Part shown: positions 8,364 to 16,311 of the stretch, in pieces
How positions within the stretch are numbered: the stretch's first letter is position 1
How the letters are laid out: every line of letters begins with the position of its first letter
NCBI GenBank assembly: GCA_963790085.1
Contig: CAWBNH010000012.1
Location: 1-64,000, forward strand
DNA: 64,000 nt
Source: CAXMST01 sp963790085
GTDB lineage: Bacteria > Actinomycetota > Thermoleophilia > Solirubrobacterales > 70-9
Direction: 5' to 3'
Notes under the pieces: generated by a model
Told to the model about the DNA's origin: nothing
The model's database searches: none
The model's input: only the letters and a program-made list of their open reading frames with translations
Translations under genes and position numbers: made by a program

Positions 8364-8774
8364 AGTGGGAGTGCCCTCCGATCAGGGCACCACCTGCCCT
8401 CGGCCGGCAGCAAACCGCCACACGTCTGGAGCCCCTAAACGCGCGCGAGGGGGAGGTAGTCGCAGCAAGGGGGCCAAGCGCCGCACGTCAGCAGCCCAGA
8501 AAGGGCCCGGGGGAGGTCGCCGCTAGCCCGCTCGGCGGGGCCCACCGGCCAACCGCCCTACGTCTACAGCCCGAAACGCGCGCGAGGGAATGGCGAGGCC
8601 CGGCTCGGAGTGGAGATCGAGGCCACCGGGCCTGCCCCAGGGGGGAGGGGGACTCCGCGTGTCGTGTTTGACCAGGTAGGAGCCGGGCTTCACGTGGCTG
8701 CCTGCATCGCGCTCGCTACCGATGGCGAGGATCGCTTGCGCCGAGCCCGCCGTCACCGCCGTCACGAGCGGCGC
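8364..8774. other. Gene-free stretch with dispersed intergenic repeats
   Basis: About 410 nt lie between two convergent gene ends. Two imperfect copies of a motif ending in AAACGCGCGCGAGGG occur at about 8415-8451 and 8552-8587; a third form is at about 10748-10770. A segment near 8606-8627 (GTGGAGATCGAGGCCACC) recurs at about 13132-13150. No coding potential is recognised. Confidence 0.5.
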
Positions 8775-10523
8775 TCAGCGTAACTTACGCTTCTTCTCGC
8801 AGTTCCTGCGGACCTTGTCGTTCTTGTCGGCCCGAACGACATCCTTGCGTCCGCTCCCGCAGTTGAGGACGTTCTTGCCGCTGCCTCCCACGAGCCTGTC
8901 GTTGCCGCTGCCGCCGTTGAGCTTGTCGGCGCCGGCGGCGGCACTCAACTTGTCCCCGCCACCGCCACCGATGAGCTTGTCGTCGCCGCGGCCACCCGTG
9001 AGCACGTCGCCCCCGCCCTGGCCCCTGACGACGTCGTCGCCGACCTCGCCTTCGAGCTCGTCCGCACCGCTGCCGCCCTTGATCGTGTCATCACCCTGGC
9101 CGCCAAACGCGGCATCGGCGCCAGCCCCGCCGATCAACATATCGCTGCCCCGCCCCTCGCCGCACAGCCCGTCGGGGCCGCCGCCGCCGCGGAACTCGAC
9201 GCCGGCGCCGGGGGCGAACATGCCATCGGGCCCCGGGCCACCCACGGCGGTGACCGGGATTGCGCTAACGGTGGTGATCTCAGCGGCGGCGCAGAAGGCA
9301 CGCTCGTATGCGCCGGAGTCACACAGCGGGTCCTCCCGCCCAAGTCGGCGAGCACCGCGCGCGTCAAGGCCGATAATGCACATGCCCGCCGGCCCGCTCA
9401 GGCCAGCGTCGATCGCGGGGCTTGTCGGCAGCAAGGCATGTGTCGGCGTCGCGTTCCCGTTGTCCCCGAGAGGCGCCAGCAGCGGGTCGGTATTGAGCAT
9501 GTCCCCCGGGTGGGCGGTATAGCCGCAGCCGCTGATGTCACCGATCACGTTGGCGCCGACCCAGGAGTCGTTGCCGGGTAGGAATGACCCGGTGCAGTCG
9601 GGGGCGCTGCCACCTCCGTCAGAGTTCCCCGAGATGATTACGTTGGCCCAGCCACCTTGCGTGTTGGTCTCAAGGCCGATCCCGCCGCCGCCTAGCGGTC
9701 CGCTGCCGTCGACACGGGCGATGTTCTCGGAGAACGTCGACATACCAGTAACGAAGCCGGCGGCCGTTCCGCCAAGCGCGGCGACGCCGCCGCCGCTGCC
9801 ATTAGCGCGGTTTCCGCTAACGGTGACGTTGTTGAGACCCATGCTGAGGAACTCGGTGAAAGGATTGGACGCGGCGTTGCGCTCGACGAGGACCCCGCCG
9901 CCCGCGGCATCCGGGGATCCGGTCGCCTCGTTGTCGACGATCGCGCCGAACTGGAAAAACACCTGGCCGCGTCCAACCCGAATCCCGCCCCCTCCCGGAG
10001 CGCTGCCACCGCGAATCACGAGGCTGCTGAGTTGCGCGTCCTTGACGTTGGAGTTGAGCGACGAGGGGATATGGAAGTCGAGGGCGCGATCGTCACCGCC
10101 GGGGTCGATCGTTGCCGGCGGCGGCACCAACTTCGGGTTAGCGATCACCGGCAGCATCTGGATTGGCTGGAGGATGTCGATGTCGCCTGCCGCGTTCGTG
10201 TTGTCGGTCCCGGCCCGGGTCAGCCTGTAGGTTGCGCCCCCCTTCAGCGCGATCTCCGTCGCGTCGGGGTGCTCCTCCGCCGACGGCGGACCGGTCTGAG
10301 GGCGGCGGCTGCAGCCGCCGAACGGGCCGCTGATGTTCGCTGACTGGACCGCCTCGCGCAGAGAACAGGCGCTACCGGTACCGAACTCGTCGGTGGTAGT
10401 GGTTACCTCGACCACTGTCCGCGCCGCATGGGCGTCGGTGGCGGCGACGGTGAGTAGAGACAGCGCCACGATGAGTGATGCAACCCACGTCCAGGAAGCC
10501 GAGCTCCCTCGTTGCCCTGCCAT
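8775..10523 (-). CDS. Secreted beta-helix protein with RTX-type calcium-binding repeats
   Basis: The protein has 582 residues. A signal peptide is present (residues 1-33, ending DAHA). CSLREAV at about residue 52 is the hallmark of secreted right-handed beta-helix proteins of the CSLREA family, followed by Gly/Asn-rich helix rungs to about residue 390. Residues 440-555 carry repeated nonapeptides (GGAGADAAFGGQGDDTI type), which bind calcium in RTX proteins. The tail is basic (KKRKLR). TAGGCT (10530-10535 on the minus strand) ends 6 nt before the ATG with no Shine-Dalgarno sequence. It is probably an extracellular adhesin or polysaccharide-associated protein; no catalytic residues can be assigned. 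No type I secretion genes are nearby. Confidence 0.85.
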   Translation of the reverse strand: MAGQRGSSASWTWVASLIVALSLLTVAATDAHAARTVVEVTTTTDEFGTGSACSLREAVQSANISGPFGGCSRRPQTGPPSAEEHPDATEIALKGGATYRLTRAGTDNTNAAGDIDILQPIQMLPVIANPKLVPPPATIDPGGDDRALDFHIPSSLNSNVKDAQLSSLVIRGGSAPGGGGIRVGRGQVFFQFGAIVDNEATGSPDAAGGGVLVERNAASNPFTEFLSMGLNNVTVSGNRANGSGGGVAALGGTAAGFVTGMSTFSENIARVDGSGPLGGGGIGLETNTQGGWANVIISGNSDGGGSAPDCTGSFLPGNDSWVGANVIGDISGCGYTAHPGDMLNTDPLLAPLGDNGNATPTHALLPTSPAIDAGLSGPAGMCIIGLDARGARRLGREDPLCDSGAYERAFCAAAEITTVSAIPVTAVGGPGPDGMFAPGAGVEFRGGGGPDGLCGEGRGSDMLIGGAGADAAFGGQGDDTIKGGSGADELEGEVGDDVVRGQGGGDVLTGGRGDDKLIGGGGGDKLSAAAGADKLNGGSGNDRLVGGSGKNVLNCGSGRKDVVRADKNDKVRRNCEKKRKLR

Positions 10524-10529
10524 GGTTTG

Positions 10530-10535
10530 AGCCTA
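10530..10535 (-). promoter_or_regulatory. Leaderless-type -10 box (TAGGCT)
   Basis: The hexamer ends 6 nt before the ATG of the beta-helix/RTX gene, the spacing expected when transcription begins at the start codon. Confidence 0.5.
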
Positions 10536-10774
10536 CCAACGCGCCAGTCGTTTGGCAAAGGCTCGGTTATGTCAAGGGATCCCCTCCGACCATGGCATGA
10601 CCAGCCCCTCGGGTGGGCAGCATGGACGAGCTAGGACGCCGAAGGCACTGGGTGAGGATTGGGTGCGGGGGCACCCACCTCTAGGGGGGCGGGGGAGTGT
10701 CGCTCCCGTGGGAGTGCGGGTACCTACATATTGCCAATTGCCGGACGCCTACGGCCCTAAACGCGCGCGGGAGA
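10536..10774. other. Gene-free stretch with repeat motifs
   Basis: Positions about 10609-10640 (GGTGGGCAGCATGGACGAG and following) resemble about 13090-13128. The stretch also has a C/G-rich tract with an imperfect hairpin (GGGGGCACCCACCTC region) and the AAACGCGCGCGGGAG motif. No gene is seen. Confidence 0.45.
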
Positions 10775-10848
10775 AGCCTCGTAACTAGGCTGGATGGAGC
10801 GTCGATCTACGAAACCGAAGGTCACAGGTTCGAATCCTGTCGGGCGCG
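10775..10848 (+). pseudogene. Degenerate tRNA-Arg(ACG)-like gene, copy 2
   Basis: The 3' part is perfect for tRNA-Arg: CTACGAA anticodon loop, ACCGAAGGTC, T-arm ACAGG-TTCGAAT-CCTGT and acceptor CGGGCGC-G. The D-arm (ACTAGGCTGG) and the 5' acceptor no longer pair. Copy 1 at 2712 keeps a good D-arm but a bad T-loop. The two direct copies bracket 8 kb. Confidence 0.7.
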
Positions 10849-10947
10849 TTGGAAAGGCCCTGGTAGCCGCGCCTTTCTTCGGACCCCAGCGTTCAGCCGC
10901 GTCTGATCGCCCCTACGTCCCGCCTACGGCGCGATCGGCGGCCCGCC

Positions 10948-12774
10948 TCACCGACAGATCTTGACCCTCTCGGAGGAGGTGACCATGCGCCCGTCGAGGA
11001 GCGTCGCCGTCGCCGTGACCAGCGGCTTCCGCGAGTCCTTGAGCATCTTCGGCCTCGGCTTCGTCTCGAACGGCGACTGCTCGGCGACACCCGTCTTGCG
11101 GCCGTCGACGCGGAACTCGACCTCGATGAGCCGCGTTTGCTCGTCGCCGCTCTTCAGCTTCGCCGTCACCGAGCCGGCCTTGAAGCAGTTCTTGAGGCCC
11201 TTCCCGTTGCGCTTCCGCTTCTGCTTGCCCTTCAGCTTCAGCTCGACCGAGGGCTTGAGCCGGCAGGAGCTCCCAGCGCACTCGCGGAGCTTCTTCAAGC
11301 GCTTGCGGAGCGCTGCCTCGACCTCGTCGTAGGCGGGGTTCTTGCGCTGGTTGTCGAGCTCGTAGGGATCGAGCTCGAGGTCGTAGAGCTCGAACTCTCC
11401 GGTCGAGTTGTCGACGTACTTGTAGCGCTGGGTTCGGACCGCTGCGTACTGGTTGCCGGTCGGCTCGCCGTCCTCGCCGATACTCGAGAACTGCTCCATC
11501 AGAATCTCGCGGCCGCGGAGCCTCTCGGGATGGGCAGCGAGCGGGATCAGCGAGCGCCCGTCGACCTCGACCAGCTGTCTCGCGCCGGCCGCGTCGGCGA
11601 TCGTCGGCGCCAGGTCGGTGTTGACCCCCATCTCATCGACTGTGACGCCCCGCGGAATCCCGGGGCCGCGGATCAGAAGGGGCACCTTGGCCGCCTCCTC
11701 GTAGACGCGGTTCTTCCCGTTCGGGACCCGGTGCTCGCCCTGGAAGAAGCCGTTGTCGGAGGTGTAGATGATCAGGGTGTTGTTGAGCTCGCCGCCGCGG
11801 CGGAGCGCCCCGACGATCCGCTTCACGCCCTCGTCCAGCGCCAGCAGGGACTCCGAGCGGCAGTGGTACTTGGCGTCGATCAGCGCCAGCTGCTCGTCCG
11901 ACAGCGGGTTGCGGCGGCGGATCGAGAGGGGCTTGTCGGTCGTGTCCGCCTCGTTGAAGTTCGGCGGCATCGGCGTTGGCACATCGGCGAGGTCGCCGAG
12001 ATGGCGGATCGCCGGCTTGGCGCTGCCGGCGCAGACGCTGGGCCCGCTGCCGTTGTTGGCCTGAGGGGCGCCGCTGTGCGGGGCGAGATAGGCGAGCGAG
12101 AGGAAGAACGGCTGCGCGGAGGGGGCCTGGCGATCGATTATGTCGACGGCCTTGTCCGTGTAGACGTCGGTCGAGTAGGAGGCGGGGTCGGCCGGGTTGT
12201 CGGGGTCCTCGCCCGGGTCCCCGTACTGGACCAGCTCGCCGTCCTCGAGCAGCTTGTAGCCGTAGAACTTGTAAGTGTCCTTGGAGCCATGCCACTCGCT
12301 CCAGCCGAGTGGGACACCGACCGCGCTCTCCTCGTAGCCGTTGAGGTACTTGCCGATGTGAGCCGTGTAGTAGCCGGCGTTCTCCATCCAGACCGGAAGC
12401 GCCGTCTCGGAGCGGAGCCGGTCGAAGCCGCCGAGCGGCGTGCCCTTGTTGCCGAGCACGCCGTGGTTGTGCGGGTACTGGCCTGTCAGCAGGGTCGCGC
12501 GCGAGGGGCAGCAGAGCGGCCAGCTAGCGATGTTGACCGGAAAGGTCGCTCCCCGCTCGCCGATCAGCTTCTCGGTATAGGGCATGAAGCGCATCGACTC
12601 GAGGGTCTGGTCGTCGCTCTCGATCAGGACGATGTTCGGGCGCTGTTGGTCAACGGTGCCGCGATTGGCCGCAGCGCCCGCATCAGACGGTCCCGCACCT
12701 GCGAGCAGCGCCGCGATCAGCACCACGCCTGCGACAACAGTCGCCAACAGGCCGGATCTCGCGCGCCTCGCCAT
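10948..12774 (-). CDS. Secreted sulfatase with basic C-terminal domain
   Basis: From the ATG at 12774 (preceded by GAGAAGGA) the protein has 608 residues; an upstream in-frame ATG at 12846 lacks a ribosome site. It begins MARRARSG with a hydrophobic signal segment ending about residue 30. The sulfatase fold is clear: NIVLIESDDQ with metal-binding Asp residues, then CCPSRATLLTGQ containing the C-x-P-S-R motif whose cysteine becomes formylglycine. TSDNGFFQGEHR supplies further metal ligands. The N-terminal domain ends at about residue 490; the last 115 residues form a lysine-rich, cysteine-paired extra domain. It probably hydrolyses sulfate esters outside the cell, substrate unknown. No dedicated maturase is nearby. 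Confidence 0.9.
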   Translation of the reverse strand: MARRARSGLLATVVAGVVLIAALLAGAGPSDAGAAANRGTVDQQRPNIVLIESDDQTLESMRFMPYTEKLIGERGATFPVNIASWPLCCPSRATLLTGQYPHNHGVLGNKGTPLGGFDRLRSETALPVWMENAGYYTAHIGKYLNGYEESAVGVPLGWSEWHGSKDTYKFYGYKLLEDGELVQYGDPGEDPDNPADPASYSTDVYTDKAVDIIDRQAPSAQPFFLSLAYLAPHSGAPQANNGSGPSVCAGSAKPAIRHLGDLADVPTPMPPNFNEADTTDKPLSIRRRNPLSDEQLALIDAKYHCRSESLLALDEGVKRIVGALRRGGELNNTLIIYTSDNGFFQGEHRVPNGKNRVYEEAAKVPLLIRGPGIPRGVTVDEMGVNTDLAPTIADAAGARQLVEVDGRSLIPLAAHPERLRGREILMEQFSSIGEDGEPTGNQYAAVRTQRYKYVDNSTGEFELYDLELDPYELDNQRKNPAYDEVEAALRKRLKKLRECAGSSCRLKPSVELKLKGKQKRKRNGKGLKNCFKAGSVTAKLKSGDEQTRLIEVEFRVDGRKTGVAEQSPFETKPRPKMLKDSRKPLVTATATLLDGRMVTSSERVKICR

Positions 12775-13211
12775 CTCGTCCTTCTCAATCGTCACTGCCG
12801 CAGGTCCAGAACTCGCAACCCCCGCAACCTGGCAAAGTAGCGCCAATCGTCGGTCCGAAGGTCGAGAGGCCCGGCTGGCGAGCGCATCTCATAGGCTGCG
12901 CAGGTGAGCACCCAAGCTCCTCGCGCGGAGGCGTCTCGGCGGCAGGTACAGGCTTATTAGTCAGCCAGCAGTCATTACGCGGTCTGCCTCAGCCGCGAGC
13001 GGCTGTCAGGGGCTCATCTAGGGGCCTTCGATAGTGCCCTCACCCTGCCTGGGCCGGCACGTGGCACGAGCTGGAGCAACACCCACCCTTCGAGTGGACA
13101 GCGTGGACGAGCTGGGGACCGAAGGCTCGAAGTGGAGATCGAGGCCACCTCACGCCTACCCCTAGGGGAGGGGTGACAGGATCGTCCCCGATGCAGTCCA
13201 CGCCAACATAG
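12775..13211. other. Gene-free stretch with repeat motifs
   Basis: There is no recognisable gene. About 13087-13150 combines two motifs found separately at about 10609-10640 and 8606-8627, and is followed by CCCCTAGGGGAGGGG, a short inverted repeat. Confidence 0.45.
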
Positions 13212-13388
13212 TGCGCGCGCTGGCGGGCCGCGGACGAGGCTGTCGACACGGTTGCCTACCGCCCCGGGGTTGTGAAGCTGACTCGGCGGCTGCCGCGATG
13301 GTGGCGCTGCGATCTCGCCCGGCTGGCGGGCGTGCTCGACGATCGCTGGGGGACCGAAGCGATCGCCGAGGACGGTCGTCCCGCGTGA
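13212..13388 (+). pseudogene. Possible short coding fragment
   Basis: One frame between a TAG (13209) and a TGA (13386) reads 58 residues with natural-looking composition, including VAYRPGVVKLTRRLPRWWRC and LAGVLDDRW. No start codon with a ribosome site is present and the family is not recognised. It may be the C-terminus of a deleted gene. Confidence 0.3.
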
Positions 13389-13438
13389 GGCTGAATGTCC
13401 TCGCCGTGCCCTTCGGCGTCGTCGACGAGCGGCCCGCC

Positions 13439-13965
13439 CTACGCCGCCACCCCCAGGTCCTCCATGCGGGCGTAGCTCGCCTCCATACCGTCGACCATCC
13501 CCGTATCGAGGACGGTGTCGCGGATCTCGGCGCTCGGGTCGGTGATCACGACCGAGAGCAGCGTGCCTTCGGCGAGCGGGGTAAGCGTGAGCTCGTTTGT
13601 GGTACCGGGCCCTCGATCCCGATCATCCGCTCCGTGGTCACCGCGCGGTGAGGCGGGTCCGACTCGAGCAGCTCACCGGTGAACCCGAACGGTTCCCCGT
13701 CGGTGCCGGCGGCAGGGGCCCACTCGTAGCGGTAGGTCTGGCCCACCGCGGCCGCAACCTCGCAGACCGGCATCTTCCAGCCGTCGGGGCCGAGTAGCCA
13801 CCGCTGCAGCAACTCGGCCTCGTGGTGCGCCCGCCAGATCTGATCGACCGAACCGCGAATCAAGCGCGTGATCCGTACCCGGGCGCCGGAGAGGATGTGC
13901 GTCTCGGTTCCGCGCCCGTGGGCGAACGAGGTCAGGTCGGCGAGCACGTCCTCGATCTGTCCCAT
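13439..13965 (-). pseudogene. SRPBCC/AHSA1-type protein, frameshifted
   Basis: From an ATG at 13965 the first 120 residues match the SRPBCC/AHSA1 family (VRITRLIRGSVDQIWRAHHE, LLQRWLLGPDGWKMPVCEV, HRAVTTERMIGIEG). At about 13605 the frame is lost. Skipping to the neighbouring frame restores the family C-terminus (TTNELTLTPLAEGTLLSVV, IRDTVLDTGMVDGMEASYA) and a TAG at 13439. One missing G within GGGCCCGG explains this. Intact members have about 175 residues, often beside ArsR regulators; none is seen here. It could be a decayed gene inside the element or a consensus error. Confidence 0.8.
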
Positions 13966-14055
13966 GGCCTCGCGCGTGCCCTCCTTGTACTAGTCAGGGC
14001 CGTCGAGCTAGCGAGCGAGAAGCGGCTGGAGAACGGCGAGCCGCCGCTGCCCTAG

Positions 14056-14409
14056 GGCCTGACGCCTCACTCGCTCCGACGGACGTTTGCCTCGTTGCTC
14101 TTCGAGGCGGGGGCCACGGTGCCCTATGTAATGGACCAACTCGGCCACGCCGACCCGAAGGTGACGCTTTCTGTCTATGCGCATGTCTTGCGACACCAGG
14201 AAGACACCGGGGAGCGGATGGATGCCCTCGTCCGAGGCTCTGATTGGGCAGTAACGGGCAGAATCGGCGCGACCGGGGATGAAACCGCCCCGACCGGCGA
14301 CGCGGCCGAAGGCGGGGAATCCGCAACGGGACTGGGATCGTGGGAAAGCCGGAGGCGGGGGTCGAACCCGCGACCTCCTGATTACAAATCAGGCGCTCTG
14401 GCCAGCTGA
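14056..14409 (+). pseudogene. Tyrosine recombinase (integrase), C-terminal remnant
   Basis: After a TAG the frame reads LTPHSLRRTFASLLFEAG, YVMDQLGHADPKVTL, SVYAHVL. This covers the second half of the catalytic domain: the H-x-L-R box, the second conserved His (LGHA) and the nucleophilic Tyr (VYAHV). The N-terminal arm-binding and core-binding domains and the first catalytic Arg are missing. The frame runs on through the tRNA gene to a TGA at 14407, so the end overlaps tRNA-Thr. The position adjoining the tRNA 3' end marks it as the enzyme that probably inserted the element. Confidence 0.85.
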
Positions 14410-14420
14410 GCTACTCCGGC
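14348..14420 (-). tRNA. tRNA-Thr(TGT)
   Basis: The 73 nt fold fully: acceptor GCCGGAG/CTCCGGC, D-arm GCTC/GAGC, anticodon stem CCTGA/TCAGG with loop TTTGTAA (anticodon TGT), variable AGGTC, T-arm GCGGG-TTCGACC-CCCGC. CCA is not encoded. It is the intact target gene of the element; its 3' half from the anticodon loop is repeated at 1652. Confidence 0.95.
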
Positions 14421-14496
14421 GTAGTCGGCAGGATAGGTCGGCGCTCGGTCCTCGTGCGCTCTGTAACGCAGCCCGCCGGGCCGTGTAAGCCTCTTA

Positions 14497-16236
14497 GTGA
14501 ACGAGACCCCGCCCACCGAGGTCCGCGGGGAGAAGCCGCGGAGAGCGCCGCAGACCGGAGCCGCGGATCGGATCGGTGAGGAGCGGATCCGCGCCTACCA
14601 CGAGTACACGCGCGAGAAGGGCGTCAACTTCGTGCTCTACTCGGTCGCCCGGGCCATCCTGCTGCCCTTCTTCCTGATCTGGTTCCGGCTCGACCGGATC
14701 GGGCGCGAGCACGCCCGCGTCGACCGGGGCCTGATCGTCGCCTCGAACCACCGCAGCTTCCTCGACCCGTTCGTGATCGGCGCGCTGCTGCCGTGGCGGC
14801 GGCCGATCCACTACGTCGCCAAGGTCGAGCTGTTCGAGAGTCGCTGGCAGGGTTGGATCCTGAACCGGCTCGGCGCCTACCCGGTCCGCCGCGGCCAGGC
14901 CGACGAGGAGACGGTCGCGACCTCCGCGGCGATCATCGCGCGCGGCGGCGCGGTCTGCATCTTTCCGGAGGGGACGCGGATCCGCAGCGGCTCGCTGGCG
15001 GCGCCGCACCGGGGCGTCGGTCGCCTCGCGCTCGAGACCGGTGCCGCGGTGATGCCGGTCGCGGTGCTCGGCAGCGAGCAGGTGCGGCGCGGGTGGCGGA
15101 TCCGTCCCCGCAAGGTCCGGGTCCGCGCCGGCAAGCCGGTCAGCTTTCCCCGCACCGAGAACCCCTCGCCGTCGCTCGCGGCGACGGTCACGGCGCGAAT
15201 CTGGCCCAGCATCGAGCTTCAGTGGGAGTGGCTCGGCGGGCTGCCACCGATGCGCAAGGCGGCCGTGATCGGCGCCGGAAGCTGGGGCACGGCGGTCGCC
15301 GTGCTGCTGGCGCGCGGCGGCGTCGAGGTCCAGCTCGGCTGCCGGACCATGGAGCAGGCGGAGGAGCTGAGCGCCGCCCGCGAGAACCACCGCTACCTCT
15401 CGGGGATCTACCTGCCGGAGGCGATCAGCGTCAAGAAGGCGAGCGAGATCGAGGTCGCCGGGCTCGACCTGGTCTGCTTCGCGGTCCCGTCGGCGAGCCT
15501 CCCCGCCGCGGTCGGCGCCCTCGGCGAGAAGATCGGAACGCGCACCGCAACGCTGCTGCTCAGCAAGGGCCTGGTGCCGCCGCTGGGAACGCTGCCCTCC
15601 GAGTACGTCACCGACCGCGTCCGGGCGCGGGGGCTGGCCTCACTCGGCGGGCCGGCCCACGCCAAGGAGGCTGCGGCGGGCACGGCGGCGCTCGTTCTCG
15701 CGAGCACGGACCCGGACCTCCGGGCGCAGCTCGGCGACGTCTTCGATCGCGCCGGCCTGGTCTGCGAGCGAACGGCCGACGTGGTCGGGGTCGAGATGGC
15801 CGGCGTCGCCAAGAACGCCGCCTCCCTGGCCGCCGCCGCCGCCCAGCCGCATGGGCTCAACGCCGCCGGCATCGCGGCGGCCGAGGTCTGGCGAGAATGC
15901 GTCGCCTACGCCGATCTCAAGGGCGCCGAGCTCGAGACCTTCTCCGGGCTGGCGGGAGTCGGCGATCTGACCGCGACGGTGCTCGCCCCGGGGAGCCGCA
16001 ATCGCCGCGCCGGCGAGCTGCTCGGCAGCGGCGTGCCCGCCGGGCAGATCCCGGACCGACTCGGCCAGGCCTCCGAGGGCCTGAGCTCGGTCCCCCTGAT
16101 CGCGACCGCGGTCGCGCGCTCCGGCGTCGGGGCGGACGGGCTCACCGGGCTGGCGGAGCTGATCGACGGAGAGCTGACCGCGGTCGAGTGGGTCGCGCGG
16201 CTGCGCCGCGTCGAGCGCGCGAGGAGCGCCGCGTGA
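14497..16236 (+). CDS. PlsC acyltransferase - GpsA dehydrogenase fusion
   Basis: This 579-residue protein starts at a GTG. Residues 30-245 are a PlsC-type 1-acyl-sn-glycerol-3-phosphate acyltransferase: NHRSFLD at 84-90 (HX4D) and FPEGTR at 156-161. Residues 252-570 are NAD(P)-dependent glycerol-3-phosphate dehydrogenase: GAGSWGTA at 259-266 (Rossmann), GGPAHAKE and MAGVAKNAAS (catalytic Lys), then SRNRRAGELL. The two activities bracket early phospholipid synthesis: DHAP to glycerol-3-phosphate, and the second acylation. An ATG at codon 252 (15250) could initiate GpsA alone. A hydrophobic segment at 45-62 may associate the enzyme with the membrane. Confidence 0.92.
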   Translation: MNETPPTEVRGEKPRRAPQTGAADRIGEERIRAYHEYTREKGVNFVLYSVARAILLPFFLIWFRLDRIGREHARVDRGLIVASNHRSFLDPFVIGALLPWRRPIHYVAKVELFESRWQGWILNRLGAYPVRRGQADEETVATSAAIIARGGAVCIFPEGTRIRSGSLAAPHRGVGRLALETGAAVMPVAVLGSEQVRRGWRIRPRKVRVRAGKPVSFPRTENPSPSLAATVTARIWPSIELQWEWLGGLPPMRKAAVIGAGSWGTAVAVLLARGGVEVQLGCRTMEQAEELSAARENHRYLSGIYLPEAISVKKASEIEVAGLDLVCFAVPSASLPAAVGALGEKIGTRTATLLLSKGLVPPLGTLPSEYVTDRVRARGLASLGGPAHAKEAAAGTAALVLASTDPDLRAQLGDVFDRAGLVCERTADVVGVEMAGVAKNAASLAAAAAQPHGLNAAGIAAAEVWRECVAYADLKGAELETFSGLAGVGDLTATVLAPGSRNRRAGELLGSGVPAGQIPDRLGQASEGLSSVPLIATAVARSGVGADGLTGLAELIDGELTAVEWVARLRRVERARSAA

Positions 16237-16272
16237 GCCGGCCCGCGAACGTCGGCCTGCGGCGCCGCGGGC

Positions 16273-16297
16273 GGCCCCCGCGCCCGAGCCGGGGGCC
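16273..16297. terminator. Terminator-like hairpin
   Basis: GGCCCCCG (16273-16280) and CGGGGGCC (16290-16297) pair perfectly over a 9-nt loop, between the fusion gene and the sigma-factor promoter. No T-tract follows. Confidence 0.5.
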
Positions 16298-16299
16298 AC

Positions 16300-16305
16300 T
16301 AGGCT
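16300..16305 (+). promoter_or_regulatory. Leaderless-type -10 box (TAGGCT)
   Basis: It ends 6 nt before the GTG of the sigma-factor gene; no ribosome site is present. Confidence 0.5.
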
Positions 16306-16311
16306 TGCGCT

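Larger units (their letters stand above)
1649..14420. mobile_element. Putative decayed integrative element at tRNA-Thr
   Basis: The segment is bounded by a 41-nt direct repeat of the tRNA-Thr 3' half: an orphan at 1652-1692 and the intact gene at 14348-14420, both on the minus strand. The C-terminal end of a tyrosine recombinase (14056-14409) abuts the intact tRNA on the element side, the usual geometry of tRNA-targeting elements. No replication, conjugation or phage structural genes are visible, so this is a remnant or a cargo-only island. Cargo is mostly secreted or envelope proteins and broken genes. The repeat, integrase and geometry are seen; mobility is inferred. Confidence 0.65.

Noticed and set aside
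2712..10848. The tRNA-Arg- and tRNA-Lys-like fragments as working tRNA genes
   Set aside because: Acceptor and D- or anticodon-stem pairings are broken; one has lost the invariant T-loop C56.
11137..12840. A 567-codon plus-strand frame opposite the sulfatase
   Set aside because: It mirrors a sulfatase with clear catalytic motifs on the other strand.
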